A stretch of 64,000 nucleotides of DNA from Thiodiazotropha sp040507035 (lineage in GTDB: Bacteria > Pseudomonadota > Gammaproteobacteria > Chromatiales > Chromatiaceae). The notes beneath the pieces are model-generated. The model searched no databases, had not been told where the DNA came from, and saw only the letters and a list, made by a program, of their open reading frames with translations. The stretch is from contig JBEVVR010000001.1 in the NCBI GenBank assembly GCA_040507035.1, forward strand, positions 1 through 64,000, given 5' to 3'. Position numbers and translations under genes: made by a program. Below, piece by piece: positions 1-8,274 of this stretch. Every line of letters begins with the position of its first letter. The first letter of the stretch is position 1.

Positions 1-515
1 GAGGGCAGCAATAAACTAAAAGGCACATCATCCGCCTCTTCGAGGTCGCCAAAATCACCGATTCGTGCAAACAGTGACAGGTCGTCTTCCCGTGTCTGTG
101 CCATCATGAATGATTTTACCGGTTCAGCGGCGGCCTGAAGCGCCTGCACTGTATCGAGCTCCTCCGCGAGATAGGGTTGCAGCGCGACTTCGTTAACCTC
201 GGTGAAGACCGGCATCATGATAAACAGGGTGAGGAACAGGGCGAGGCCGATCAAGATCTGATTCGAGGGTGTATTCTGAGTGCCCAAGGCCTGTCTGAGT
301 ATGGCCAATACGATGATGATGCGGGCGAAGGAGGTCATCATCATGAGGGCGCCAGGAAGCAGGGTCAAAGCGGTCATGAAGAGTAAGACCTGGATGGTCA
401 GGGTATAGGTTTGACCGCCCTCCCCGTCTGGTGCCACGGTGAATGCGTCCACCCCGGGTGCAGCCTGTAGCAGGGTGCTGGAGAGAAGACCGATGAGTAA
501 TATCCAGGTCCTCAT
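1..515 (-). CDS. fliP: Flagellar export gate protein FliP (3' part outside window)
   Basis: Inner-membrane subunit of the flagellar type III secretion export gate (FliPQR). The 171 residues visible begin MRTWILLIGLLSS, a cleavable-type signal peptide, and run through the family's LLFMTALTLLPGALMMMTSF and RIIIVLAILRQALGTQ segments and the TPSNQILIGLALFLTLFIM helix. The reading frame leaves the window at position 1 within the PFSLLLP region, so roughly the last third is missing. The ATG shares one base with the fliO stop (TAATG), indicating translational coupling in the fliLMNOP operon. Identification is from family sequence and gene order. Confidence 0.95.
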   Translation of the reverse strand, partial: MRTWILLIGLLSSTLLQAAPGVDAFTVAPDGEGGQTYTLTIQVLLFMTALTLLPGALMMMTSFARIIIVLAILRQALGTQNTPSNQILIGLALFLTLFIMMPVFTEVNEVALQPYLAEELDTVQALQAAAEPVKSFMMAQTREDDLSLFARIGDFGDLEEADDVPFSLLLP

Positions 516-934
516 TATCCATGCCCCTGACTGCCGTCGGTGGCAGCGATACCGCCCTTTTCACTCTCCAAGTGTTTTTCAAAACTCTGTTGCGATCCTT
601 GCAGTACATGCAGGGTTCGTACTTGACCCGGTGCCACACCTAACAGCAACCGGCTATTTTCGACTTCAACCAGAACCGCACGCTCACGAGTGCCCAGAGA
701 GACACCCCCAATGACCCGTACCAAACCCTTGCCACCCATTGGCAGCTGCGCATAGCGCTTGAACAACCAGGCTCCACCAACGATGATCGCCAGCACCAAA
801 AGCAGACCGCCCGCGGTATTAAGCAGGCTCTCCGCACCCAGTGGAGCAAGATTCGAACCCAGCTGTTTCTCGGCTGAGTCGGCCGCATTGAGGGTGTGGC
901 AGAAGAGGAGTGAAAAGTAGAGCCAGAGGCGCAT
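515..934 (-). CDS. fliO: Flagellar biosynthesis protein FliO
   Basis: Small bitopic membrane protein that helps assemble the FliP ring of the flagellar export gate. The 139 residues hold an N-terminal hydrophobic signal (about 1–18), a single membrane segment near 43–58 (LLLVLAIIVGGAWLFKRY) and the conserved cytoplasmic part with GTRERAVLVEVENSRLLLGV, the FliO hallmark. It starts 1 nt after the fliN stop and ends by sharing a base with the fliP start. Family and operon position agree. Confidence 0.93.
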   Translation of the reverse strand: MRLWLYFSLLFCHTLNAADSAEKQLGSNLAPLGAESLLNTAGGLLLVLAIIVGGAWLFKRYAQLPMGGKGLVRVIGGVSLGTRERAVLVEVENSRLLLGVAPGQVRTLHVLQGSQQSFEKHLESEKGGIAATDGSQGHG

Positions 935-935
935 C

Positions 936-1346
936 TCAACTCAGCCTCTTTACCCGCTCTGATGGACTGATGATATCGGTCAGGCGGAGCCCGAATTTCT
1001 CATTCACCACCACAACCTCACCCTGTGCGATCAGCGTGCCATTGACCAATACATCCATGGGTTCGCCCGCCAATCGATCCAACTCAACGACAGAGCCCTG
1101 GTTCAACTGCAGCAGATTGCGAATGTTGATCTTGGTGCGGCCGATCTCCATTGAGATTGTTACCGGCACATCCAAAATCGCATCCATATTGACCGCTTCA
1201 TTGACTGCCGACTCATCCTGCAGTTCATCGAAGGAAGCGGCTGCAGCCTTATCTTCAGATTCGGTATCACCCTGCTCATCCAAGGCAGCGGCCCATTCGT
1301 CTGCTAATGCTTCATTCGGATTACTTGTTTTCTCTTCACTCATCAT
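936..1346 (-). CDS. fliN: Flagellar motor switch protein FliN
   Basis: C-ring component that, with FliM and FliG, sets motor rotation direction. The protein has 136 residues. The N-terminal 55 residues are acidic and of low complexity; the C-terminal SpoA domain (about 58–134) carries DVPVTISMEIGRTKINI, the LNQGSVVELDRLAGEPMDVL segment and NEKFGLRLTDI. Two adjacent ATGs (1346 and 1343) are possible starts. It lies 59 nt downstream of fliM and 1 nt upstream of fliO. Confidence 0.95.
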   Translation of the reverse strand: MMSEEKTSNPNEALADEWAAALDEQGDTESEDKAAAASFDELQDESAVNEAVNMDAILDVPVTISMEIGRTKINIRNLLQLNQGSVVELDRLAGEPMDVLVNGTLIAQGEVVVVNEKFGLRLTDIISPSERVKRLS

Positions 1347-1405
1347 TACGCCCTCTTGGGGTATCTTTACCAGGCCTTCTTCAGGCGACGCTGTGTCGCA
1401 GCCAT

Positions 1406-2452
1406 CTATTCACTTTCACTTGCTGTGGCCTCTGCGGCCCTTTTTTCCATTTCCAGAAAATCGTGCAGCCCTTTACTCCGGTTTCGTAGAATCCACTTAT
1501 TGATTTTCAATGCATAGTTGCCGTCGGATACGCCCAGTTTGGCTTTGAAGACCGGAATATCAGAGGCCTCAACCTCGACCTCTTCGGGCATATCGATGGG
1601 AATCACGTCACCCTCTTTCAACTCGGCAAGCTCCTTGAGACTCATCTGTACCTCTGTCAGAGAGCTGGAAAGCTCGATCTTCGCTGCCAGGATCTCCTCC
1701 TTGAGCGAACGCTCCCAGCGCTCATCTCTCTCGCCACGATCACTTTGAACACCCGCATCAAGCAGTTCGCGGATCGGCTCGAGCATCGAATAGGGCATAC
1801 AGACGTGAAAATCACCCCCACCACTCTCAAGGTCCACATGAAATGAAGTCACCACAACCACCTCGGAGGGACTCACGATATTGGCAAACTGAGGATTGAC
1901 TTCGGAACCGCTGTACTCGAACTTGACTTGAAAAACCGGTTTCCATGCAACCACCAGATCTTCGAATGCACGGCTCAACAGGAGTTGTATGACCCGATTC
2001 TCAGTCGGTGTGAAATCGCGCCCTTCTATCTTGGTATGGAAACGCCCGGAACCACCGAAATAGTTATCGACAACACTGAACACCAATTTCGGATCGATAA
2101 CGAAGAGCCCCTTTCCCCGCAGTGGCGGTACCCGGATCATGTTTAGACTGGTGGGTACAAAGAGGCTGTGGACAAACTCGGAAAACTTCTGCATCTGGAT
2201 TCCCGATACCGAGAGATCCGCGGTGCGGCGCAGCATATTGAACAAGCTGGTGCGAAACAGCCGAGCGAAACGCTCATTGATCATCTCCAGGGTAGGTAGA
2301 CGTCCGCGAACGATGCGGTCCTGGCTGGTGAAGTCATAGGAGTTGACGCCATTGCTCTCAACCACATCCGTTTCGGTCGCGACATCACCATTATCGACCC
2401 CATGCAACAGGGCATCGATCTCTTCTTGTGAAAGTAAGTCGTTTGCGCTCAT
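1406..2452 (-). CDS. fliM: Flagellar motor switch protein FliM
   Basis: C-ring protein that binds phospho-CheY and FliG. The 348 residues start with the CheY-binding peptide LLSQEEIDALLHGV, followed by the CheC-like middle domain (about 45–240, with GKGLFVIDPKLVFSVVDNYF) and a C-terminal SpoA domain (about 255–330, LKEGDVIPIDMPEEV). Length is normal for the family. It starts 2 nt after the fliL stop, so the two are probably translationally coupled. Confidence 0.97.
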   Translation of the reverse strand: MSANDLLSQEEIDALLHGVDNGDVATETDVVESNGVNSYDFTSQDRIVRGRLPTLEMINERFARLFRTSLFNMLRRTADLSVSGIQMQKFSEFVHSLFVPTSLNMIRVPPLRGKGLFVIDPKLVFSVVDNYFGGSGRFHTKIEGRDFTPTENRVIQLLLSRAFEDLVVAWKPVFQVKFEYSGSEVNPQFANIVSPSEVVVVTSFHVDLESGGGDFHVCMPYSMLEPIRELLDAGVQSDRGERDERWERSLKEEILAAKIELSSSLTEVQMSLKELAELKEGDVIPIDMPEEVEVEASDIPVFKAKLGVSDGNYALKINKWILRNRSKGLHDFLEMEKRAAEATASESE

Positions 2453-2454
2453 GA

Positions 2455-2973
2455 TTATTGCATTACAAAGCTGGTGAAATAGAGGGCTTCAACTTCGCCC
2501 GGCCCCTCGAGTTCCTTGACCACCCGATTGAGTTCCAGAAGCATCTTTGACTGCAGTTGTTCCTTGGTCTCACGGGCTTTCAGTGATTTTGCGTCAGCCC
2601 CGGCAAGCAGATTCAAAAGATTGTGGCGAATCATCGGATCGTTGTGTTTGATGAACTCCGCCATTTCCTCGGATCTAACCCGAACACTTACACCTATCTG
2701 CAGCAGGCTGGGACGCCCGGGCAGATTGACAACGAAGGCGGGTTTCATATCGATATACTGGGGCGGGCCCTTCTCCACTTCAGCTTCGGCGATCTGCTCC
2801 GACGCAACCCCCTCCTCTTCGGTCGCCTCATCACCACCCATCAACAGGAAATAGGCAGCCAGCCCCCCCCCGATGAGTAACACAGCAACCGCTGCTATGA
2901 TGATAATGAGTTTGGATTTACCCGGTTTCTCTTCACCCAGATCGAGTTCTTCCGCCGCTTGTTCGTTTGCCAT
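2455..2973 (-). CDS. fliL: Flagellar basal body-associated protein FliL
   Basis: Membrane protein that surrounds and stabilises the stator units of the flagellar motor. The 172 residues comprise a charged cytoplasmic N-terminus, one membrane helix (about 22–45, LIIIIAAVAVLLIGGGLAAY) and a periplasmic FliL domain ending in VEALYFTSFVMQ. A Shine-Dalgarno GAGGAAG precedes the ATG. It is the first gene of the operon and a sigma-54 type promoter sits about 35 nt upstream. Confidence 0.94.
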   Translation of the reverse strand: MANEQAAEELDLGEEKPGKSKLIIIIAAVAVLLIGGGLAAYFLLMGGDEATEEEGVASEQIAEAEVEKGPPQYIDMKPAFVVNLPGRPSLLQIGVSVRVRSEEMAEFIKHNDPMIRHNLLNLLAGADAKSLKARETKEQLQSKMLLELNRVVKELEGPGEVEALYFTSFVMQ

Positions 2974-3283
2974 ATAAGCTTCCTCAAGATTTCTATCCTA
3001 ACGTATGCAATTTGAATGCCACGGAACTTTTAACGAATAACTCCTTTAAATACAGTAAGTTAAAACAGAACCCTTGGTGAGAGACAAAATATTGACTCGC
3101 CAGAAATCGTGCACCAGGCAAAATCTCGTCATCCCCCGACTTGAGCTGCCGACTCCCGGCATAGCAATTGACCTTGAGCAGATTCAGGCCACTGATGAAA
3201 AAACAACTTTATCCGTGGCTCATTAAGTGCTATTAATTACATCGTTAACCAACTGTTAATAATATAATTTTTTTAGGATTTCA
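2974..3283. other. Divergent intergenic region between fliL and the HDOD kinase gene
   Basis: 310 bp with no gene. It holds the sigma-54 promoter of fliL near 3006–3021. The AT-rich last 60 bases before the HDOD kinase start contain TATAAT (3263–3268), but no convincing -35 element at normal spacing. No FleQ-type enhancer could be assigned by eye. Confidence 0.6.
3006..3021 (-). promoter_or_regulatory. Sigma-54 (RpoN) promoter of the fliLMNOP operon
   Basis: On the minus strand the sequence reads TGGCAT-TCAAA-TTGCA: the -24 element TGGCA and the -12 element TTGCA with the canonical 5-nt gap after the hexamer. The predicted start of transcription is near 2995, giving a leader of about 22 nt before the fliL ATG. 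Sigma-54 control of middle flagellar operons is established for polar-flagellated gammaproteobacteria; its use here is inferred. Confidence 0.75.
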
Positions 3284-5392
3284 GTGCCTACTCAAACGGA
3301 GCAAAAGCCACCGCTAGGGAAGTTCAGCAATCTCCCTAGTCCACCAGCGATCCTTGTCGAGCTTATCGATAGCTGCAACAGCCCCGATGTGAGTTTCAAA
3401 CAACTGGCCGAGACCATTGAGAAAGATGCAGGGGTCTCATCCCAGGTCATTACCGCGGCCAACTCTCCCTTCTACCGCCAATGGAAAGAGATCAGCGATA
3501 TACAACGACTGGTCGTTGTTCTTGGTATTCGCAGCGTCAGAACCATCGCCATCAACAGTGCAGTCCAGCAGTTTTTCAACCAGCTCAGCAAACAGGCGGG
3601 ACCTGCCCTCGACAAGATATGGTTACAATCATTGATATGCGCCCAGGCCTCAAAGGCGCTGGCCGAACTGACCGCCTATCCCTCACCGGAAGAGGCCTAT
3701 CTGGCGGGACTCCTGCATCGATTGGGGCAGCTTGCCCTACTCCAGGCCTATCCCGACAAATATAAAACGCTTCTCGATCAAGGTTTGACTGCAGAGGCGC
3801 TGGTCAACGCGGAAATCGAGAAATTCGATTACTCCTCACCACAGATCGGGTCCCATATGATCGAGAGTTGGGATCTGCAATCATTTCTGGCCGACGCCGT
3901 GCTCTACCAACAGGAAGCGGCAGAGAACATCCTCGACTGCTCTCATCTGGTGAAACTGGTCAATCTTGCCAGCCAACTCTCGCAAGACCCGGGGGATACG
4001 CAGAACGAGACCCTGGAACGGGCCGATACCTTGTTCGGACTGAATCAGGCAATAGTTGAAGAGTTAATAGCAAAGGCCACAGCGACGGCATCGAAAGCGG
4101 CACAAAGTCTCGGTATTGCGCTGCCGTCAGAGAAATCCAAGGATCAGTCGCAAGATCACCAGAATGCGTTGGCTGAGCGTGTGAAACAGGCGGCTCTTTT
4201 TGGCGGTGGCCTGGAACCGATACCCGAAACACCCGACATGGTCACCACCCTGCAGCAGATTCAACGTGACCTCGATCTGCTCTTCGGTATTCATCAGATC
4301 AGTTACCTGCTGTTTGATGAGGATCGTAAGCTACTCTCCCCGGCCAGCCCACTTGCCCATCAAAATGCCCTGCTTGATGAGATAAAGATCACTACAGAAT
4401 CGGAACGAAGCCTGGCTGCAAGCGCGTTCATTCATAATCGCAGCCACTACTCCCTTGAACAAGAGAATCTATCGAAACTCAGTGCGGTTGACCATCAAAT
4501 AGCCCGTATTCTCAAGCAGGAGGGGCTGCTCTACCTACCGTTGAATTCCCAGGGTACCCAACTTGGTTTGATCGCAATCGGTATCGATCAGGGCCAGTGG
4601 AAAGAGCTGAGCGGTCAGAGAGATCTACTCGCCCTGTTTGCCGGAGAAGCAGCGGAGATGATCCAGCGACAACGCAGCATGCTCAGCCACCAGCAACAGA
4701 TGATCGAGGATGAAAGGGCCTCCTTTCACCTTGAAGCCAGAAAGATCGTACACGAAGCCAACAACCCCCTCGGAATCATCAACAACTATCTACACATTCT
4801 TGGCATGAAGCTGGGGGAAGAGCACGAAGCAACTCAAGAGCTGGATATCATCAAGGAGGAAATTACCAGGGTTGGCAAGATCATACTTCGCATTCGTGAC
4901 ATTCCCGATGAACTTGAACAGCAGGTAAAATATGTCGACATCAACCAATTGATTGATGATCTAGACAAGCTGTTTCAGTCCTCCCTTTTTCCACTACACA
5001 AGATCTCCGCAGATCTTGATCTCGACTCAAACCTGCCTAATCTTGCGACTCAGCGGGGTCACTTAAAGCAGATTTTGACCAATTTGATCAAAAATGCAGT
5101 AGAAGCGATGCCAGAAGGGGGAAAACTAAGTATTGCAACTCGAGCCAACGCCTATATAAATGGCAAAGAGCATATAGAGATTCAGATAACCGACAATGGC
5201 CCAGGCATAGACAAAGAGATCATGGACCAGCTATTTACACCTGTGACAACAACAAAAGGCAGCGCTCACTCCGGGTTGGGGCTAACCATCGTAAAAAACC
5301 TCGTTGACGAGCTCTCCGGATTCATCAACTGTACCTCGAACAGCGCTTCGGGTACGCGTTTTCAGCTCTACCTGCCTAGGGCGGGGTCGTAA
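3284..5392 (+). CDS. HDOD–GAF-like–histidine kinase signalling protein
   Basis: A 702-residue cytoplasmic sensor kinase. Order: HDOD domain (about 14–210), whose HD position reads LLHRLG so the metal-binding aspartate is lost, as usual in HDOD; a GAF-like region (about 320–450); then a HisKA/HATPase module with phospho-acceptor H490 in VHEANNPLG, N-box NLIKNAVEAMP, G1 DNGPGID and G2 SGLGLTIVKN. No membrane helix is seen. The start is GTG behind a TTTAGGA ribosome site. The stop lies 13 nt before the next gene, a receiver–GGDEF–EAL protein, the probable phosphotransfer partner (inference). The signal is unknown. Confidence 0.85.
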   Translation: MPTQTEQKPPLGKFSNLPSPPAILVELIDSCNSPDVSFKQLAETIEKDAGVSSQVITAANSPFYRQWKEISDIQRLVVVLGIRSVRTIAINSAVQQFFNQLSKQAGPALDKIWLQSLICAQASKALAELTAYPSPEEAYLAGLLHRLGQLALLQAYPDKYKTLLDQGLTAEALVNAEIEKFDYSSPQIGSHMIESWDLQSFLADAVLYQQEAAENILDCSHLVKLVNLASQLSQDPGDTQNETLERADTLFGLNQAIVEELIAKATATASKAAQSLGIALPSEKSKDQSQDHQNALAERVKQAALFGGGLEPIPETPDMVTTLQQIQRDLDLLFGIHQISYLLFDEDRKLLSPASPLAHQNALLDEIKITTESERSLAASAFIHNRSHYSLEQENLSKLSAVDHQIARILKQEGLLYLPLNSQGTQLGLIAIGIDQGQWKELSGQRDLLALFAGEAAEMIQRQRSMLSHQQQMIEDERASFHLEARKIVHEANNPLGIINNYLHILGMKLGEEHEATQELDIIKEEITRVGKIILRIRDIPDELEQQVKYVDINQLIDDLDKLFQSSLFPLHKISADLDLDSNLPNLATQRGHLKQILTNLIKNAVEAMPEGGKLSIATRANAYINGKEHIEIQITDNGPGIDKEIMDQLFTPVTTTKGSAHSGLGLTIVKNLVDELSGFINCTSNSASGTRFQLYLPRAGS

Positions 5393-5405
5393 GGAGTCCT
5401 TCGGC

Positions 5406-7628
5406 ATGCATCCCTACTATCCAGCACCCTGGCGAGGTATTGAAGGAAATTTCGAATCCCTTCCCAAGGCCTTTGACAGCAAGCCTCCGAAACAGACCAA
5501 GAGTGCGCGTATCTTGATCGCTGATGACGAACCGAGAGCGCGTGCCAGCTTGAAAGAGATCCTGCGCTTCACTGGCTACGAGACCACACTCGCAGAAAAC
5601 GGCAGTGAAGCAATCGAACTGCTGAATACCCGAACTTTTGACTTGATACTCCTCGATCTCAATATGCCTGACCTACACGGGCATAAGGTTATGGAGCATA
5701 TTGAAAACTACAACCTCAATTGCGACATCATCGTGGTCAGCGGAGAAACCACATTCGATCACGCTACCGCGGCCCTGCGAAAAGGGGCACAAGACTTTCT
5801 GCGCAAACCCTATGCACCGGACGAGTTGCTACGATCCGTCTCAAATGTGATCGAACGCCGCCATCTAAGGGTTGAAAACCAGTCCATACATTTGCGACTT
5901 CAAGAGTCGGAGTCGCTGCACAAGTTCATCGTCAACAACTCTCCTGACATGATCTACCTACTCGATCAGGAAGGCAGGTTCGCCTTCATCAACGAACGCG
6001 TACAATCACTGTTGGGTTACAGACAGCATGAGATCATCGGCGAACATTTCAGTAAACTTATCCACACTGATGATATTGATCGAGCGAAGTTTACCTTTAA
6101 CGAACGCCGTGCTGGAGAACGCGCCACACGCAGTACAGAACTGAAATTGTGCAGCAAACGTAATGGTGGCACCCGCTTTTTCGAGTCCCGTGCGGTGCCC
6201 ATTGAGCTGAGTTCCATTGGCATCTACACCACCAACGGTGACAAAACCAAATCTTTCATCGGCACCTACGGTGTTGCCCGCGATATCACTGAACGCAAAC
6301 AGGCGGAAGAGCTGATCAAATACCAGCTCTACCACGATCTACTGACCAATTTGCCGAATCGAAGCCTGTTCCGTGATCGCTTAAACATGGCGATGGCGCA
6401 ATCCAAGCGCTCGGGCAAGAAACTCGCGGTAATGTATCTCGACATGGACCGTTTCAAGATTATCAACGACTCACTTGGTCACTTCGTCGGCGACGAGTTA
6501 TTGAAACTGGTCGGCCAGCGGCTGCGCAGTGAACTTCGTGAAGCGGATACCCTGGCGCGGGTGGGTGGCGACGAATTCAACCTTTTGATTCCTGAAATCA
6601 ATGACATCCATGACGCGAGAAACCTTGCGGAAAAGATTCTGCGACTAACCAGTGAACCCTTTATCATAAAAAGTGAAGAGATCTTCATCAGTTTCAGTAT
6701 CGGTATATCGATCTATCCCAGCGACGGTGACACCAAGGATATGTTGATAAAAAATGCCGATATCGCGATGTATAAAGTTAAGAACGCCGGCAAAAACGGT
6801 TATGCGTTCTATTCGGAAAAGATGAAGACACATTTCTCGCAGTCACTGGATATAGAGAATGGATTACGCAAGGCAATCTCCACCGATGAACTCTGTCTCT
6901 ACTATCAGCCCCAATTCGACATCGATAGTGGCCAGATAAGGGGAGTGGAAGCCCTGGTGCGCTGGCAGCACCCGGATAAAGGCACTATCCAACCAAACGA
7001 ATTCATCAGTGTCGCTGAAGAGTCCGGCCTGATAATACCCCTCGGTGAGTGGGTGCTACGCAAGGCATGTACTGACATAAAGCGCTGGATGGAAGAGGAA
7101 TCACTCACCTTAAACCTCTCTGTCAACATATCCATGCAGCAACTCGAGATGGATCAATTTGTCTCCAAAGCACTGAAAATCATCAAACGGCACGAGTTAC
7201 CGAAAGATAGTTTGGAACTGGAAATTACAGAGCATGCCATCATGCAGGATATGGATAAGGCAATAGATGCCTTGACCCGGTTTTCCCATAAAGGCATTCG
7301 TATCGCGATTGATGATTTCGGTACCGGCTACTCATCCTTGGGCTATCTGCAGCACCTGCCTATCAATACACTGAAAATAGATCGGTCATTCGTGCAGAGC
7401 ATCAAGATCTCAGAGGATAACTCAATCATTGATGCAATTATCGCCATGGCAAAGGGACTCGGGCTGAACCTGATCGCGGAAGGTGTTGAAAATCAGACCC
7501 AGATCGACCACCTGAGCAAGGCAGGCTGTGGATTGGCGCAAGGTTTCTACTACTCCCACCCCGTGCCGGAAAATGAACTGCTGAAATTTATCAAGGCGGC
7601 GCAAAGCGTAGATTCACCTAGCGTTTGA
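5406..7628 (+). CDS. Response regulator with PAS, GGDEF and EAL domains
   Basis: A 740-residue cyclic-di-GMP turnover protein. Receiver domain about 30–150 with phospho-acceptor D84 (LILLDLNMPD); PAS about 175–310; GGDEF motif at 387–391, preceded by the inhibitory-site RxxD (R378, D381); EAL domain from E515 (GVEALVRW) with ELEITEHAIM, IDDFGTGYSSLGYL and LKIDRSF all present. Both catalytic halves look intact, so net synthase or phosphodiesterase activity cannot be called. The ATG at 5406 follows AAGGAG by 9 nt; an in-frame start at 5304 inside the upstream gene lacks such a site. Forms an operon with the HDOD kinase. Confidence 0.9.
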   Translation: MHPYYPAPWRGIEGNFESLPKAFDSKPPKQTKSARILIADDEPRARASLKEILRFTGYETTLAENGSEAIELLNTRTFDLILLDLNMPDLHGHKVMEHIENYNLNCDIIVVSGETTFDHATAALRKGAQDFLRKPYAPDELLRSVSNVIERRHLRVENQSIHLRLQESESLHKFIVNNSPDMIYLLDQEGRFAFINERVQSLLGYRQHEIIGEHFSKLIHTDDIDRAKFTFNERRAGERATRSTELKLCSKRNGGTRFFESRAVPIELSSIGIYTTNGDKTKSFIGTYGVARDITERKQAEELIKYQLYHDLLTNLPNRSLFRDRLNMAMAQSKRSGKKLAVMYLDMDRFKIINDSLGHFVGDELLKLVGQRLRSELREADTLARVGGDEFNLLIPEINDIHDARNLAEKILRLTSEPFIIKSEEIFISFSIGISIYPSDGDTKDMLIKNADIAMYKVKNAGKNGYAFYSEKMKTHFSQSLDIENGLRKAISTDELCLYYQPQFDIDSGQIRGVEALVRWQHPDKGTIQPNEFISVAEESGLIIPLGEWVLRKACTDIKRWMEEESLTLNLSVNISMQQLEMDQFVSKALKIIKRHELPKDSLELEITEHAIMQDMDKAIDALTRFSHKGIRIAIDDFGTGYSSLGYLQHLPINTLKIDRSFVQSIKISEDNSIIDAIIAMAKGLGLNLIAEGVENQTQIDHLSKAGCGLAQGFYYSHPVPENELLKFIKAAQSVDSPSV

Positions 7629-7682
7629 TTTTTGCGTGGTAAGCACGCCATGCAGTTAGGCTAAGAGATTACTCAAAAAAGA

Positions 7683-7702
7683 AACCCCGCCGTGGCGGGG
7701 TT
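7683..7702. terminator. Hairpin terminator candidate after the GGDEF–EAL gene
   Basis: AACCCCGCC-GT-GGCGGGGTT forms a 9-bp perfect stem. On the plus strand it is followed by a weak TTCTGTT. On the minus strand it is followed by a strong T-rich run (TTTCTTTTTT), so it may work in both directions. It lies 55 nt after the stop of the plus-strand gene. Confidence 0.65.
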
Positions 7703-8274
7703 CTGTTGGCTCTATTGAGTAGAACGGAGCCTCCTTGTTTGCATCAAACGTCCCGGTTCCGATACGCAGCTCGCAGATTCAATTGTGACGTGTCTAATTG
7801 ATCACACTCTTCCCTTGCGTATACCTATATCCGGCTGTTCAATCCAGTAGCAGGAAGGCTCCATCAGACTGAATACCTAGTCTCCTCTGTTACAAGTTTA
7901 CAAGATACCCACGGTGGCCATCAGCAGCCTGTCTAAACCCTATCAGGCAGATCAAACATGATGACATCACCATCTCCAGCTGTTCTGCATTGCGCGGCAA
8001 CTCGAAGGCCGCTGTGCAGTGGCCATATTTCGCTGAAGACAGTAGTAAGTGTAATCCAGAATGGGTGTTTATCAAGATCTCCAGTTATTAATTTCCCAGC
8101 CTAGAGTCTGTTTTTGCGACCAGTCGGGCATATTGGATGAGTAATGACAGGCCCTAGATATAAAAACCCTGTCTAATAAACAAGTTGCATTTCAGAACCC
8201 GGGATTACCATGTTAGGATGTGATGTTTAGTTAGCCGCAAAACACCTCTACTACACAATAATCGATAACCATCC
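7703..8274. other. Gene-poor gap before ettA
   Basis: About 570 bp with no open frame I can support. Small frames on the minus strand (for example 7890–8075) lack ribosome sites and family resemblance. The last 100 bp presumably carry the ettA promoter, but I could not identify clear -35/-10 elements. Confidence 0.5.

Noticed and set aside
5304..5405. Upstream in-frame extension of the GGDEF–EAL protein
   Set aside because: It lies inside the kinase gene and lacks a ribosome site; the ATG at 5406 has AAGGAG at 9 nt.
7890..8075. 61-codon minus-strand frame in the gap before ettA
   Set aside because: No ribosome site or recognisable motif; likely chance frame.
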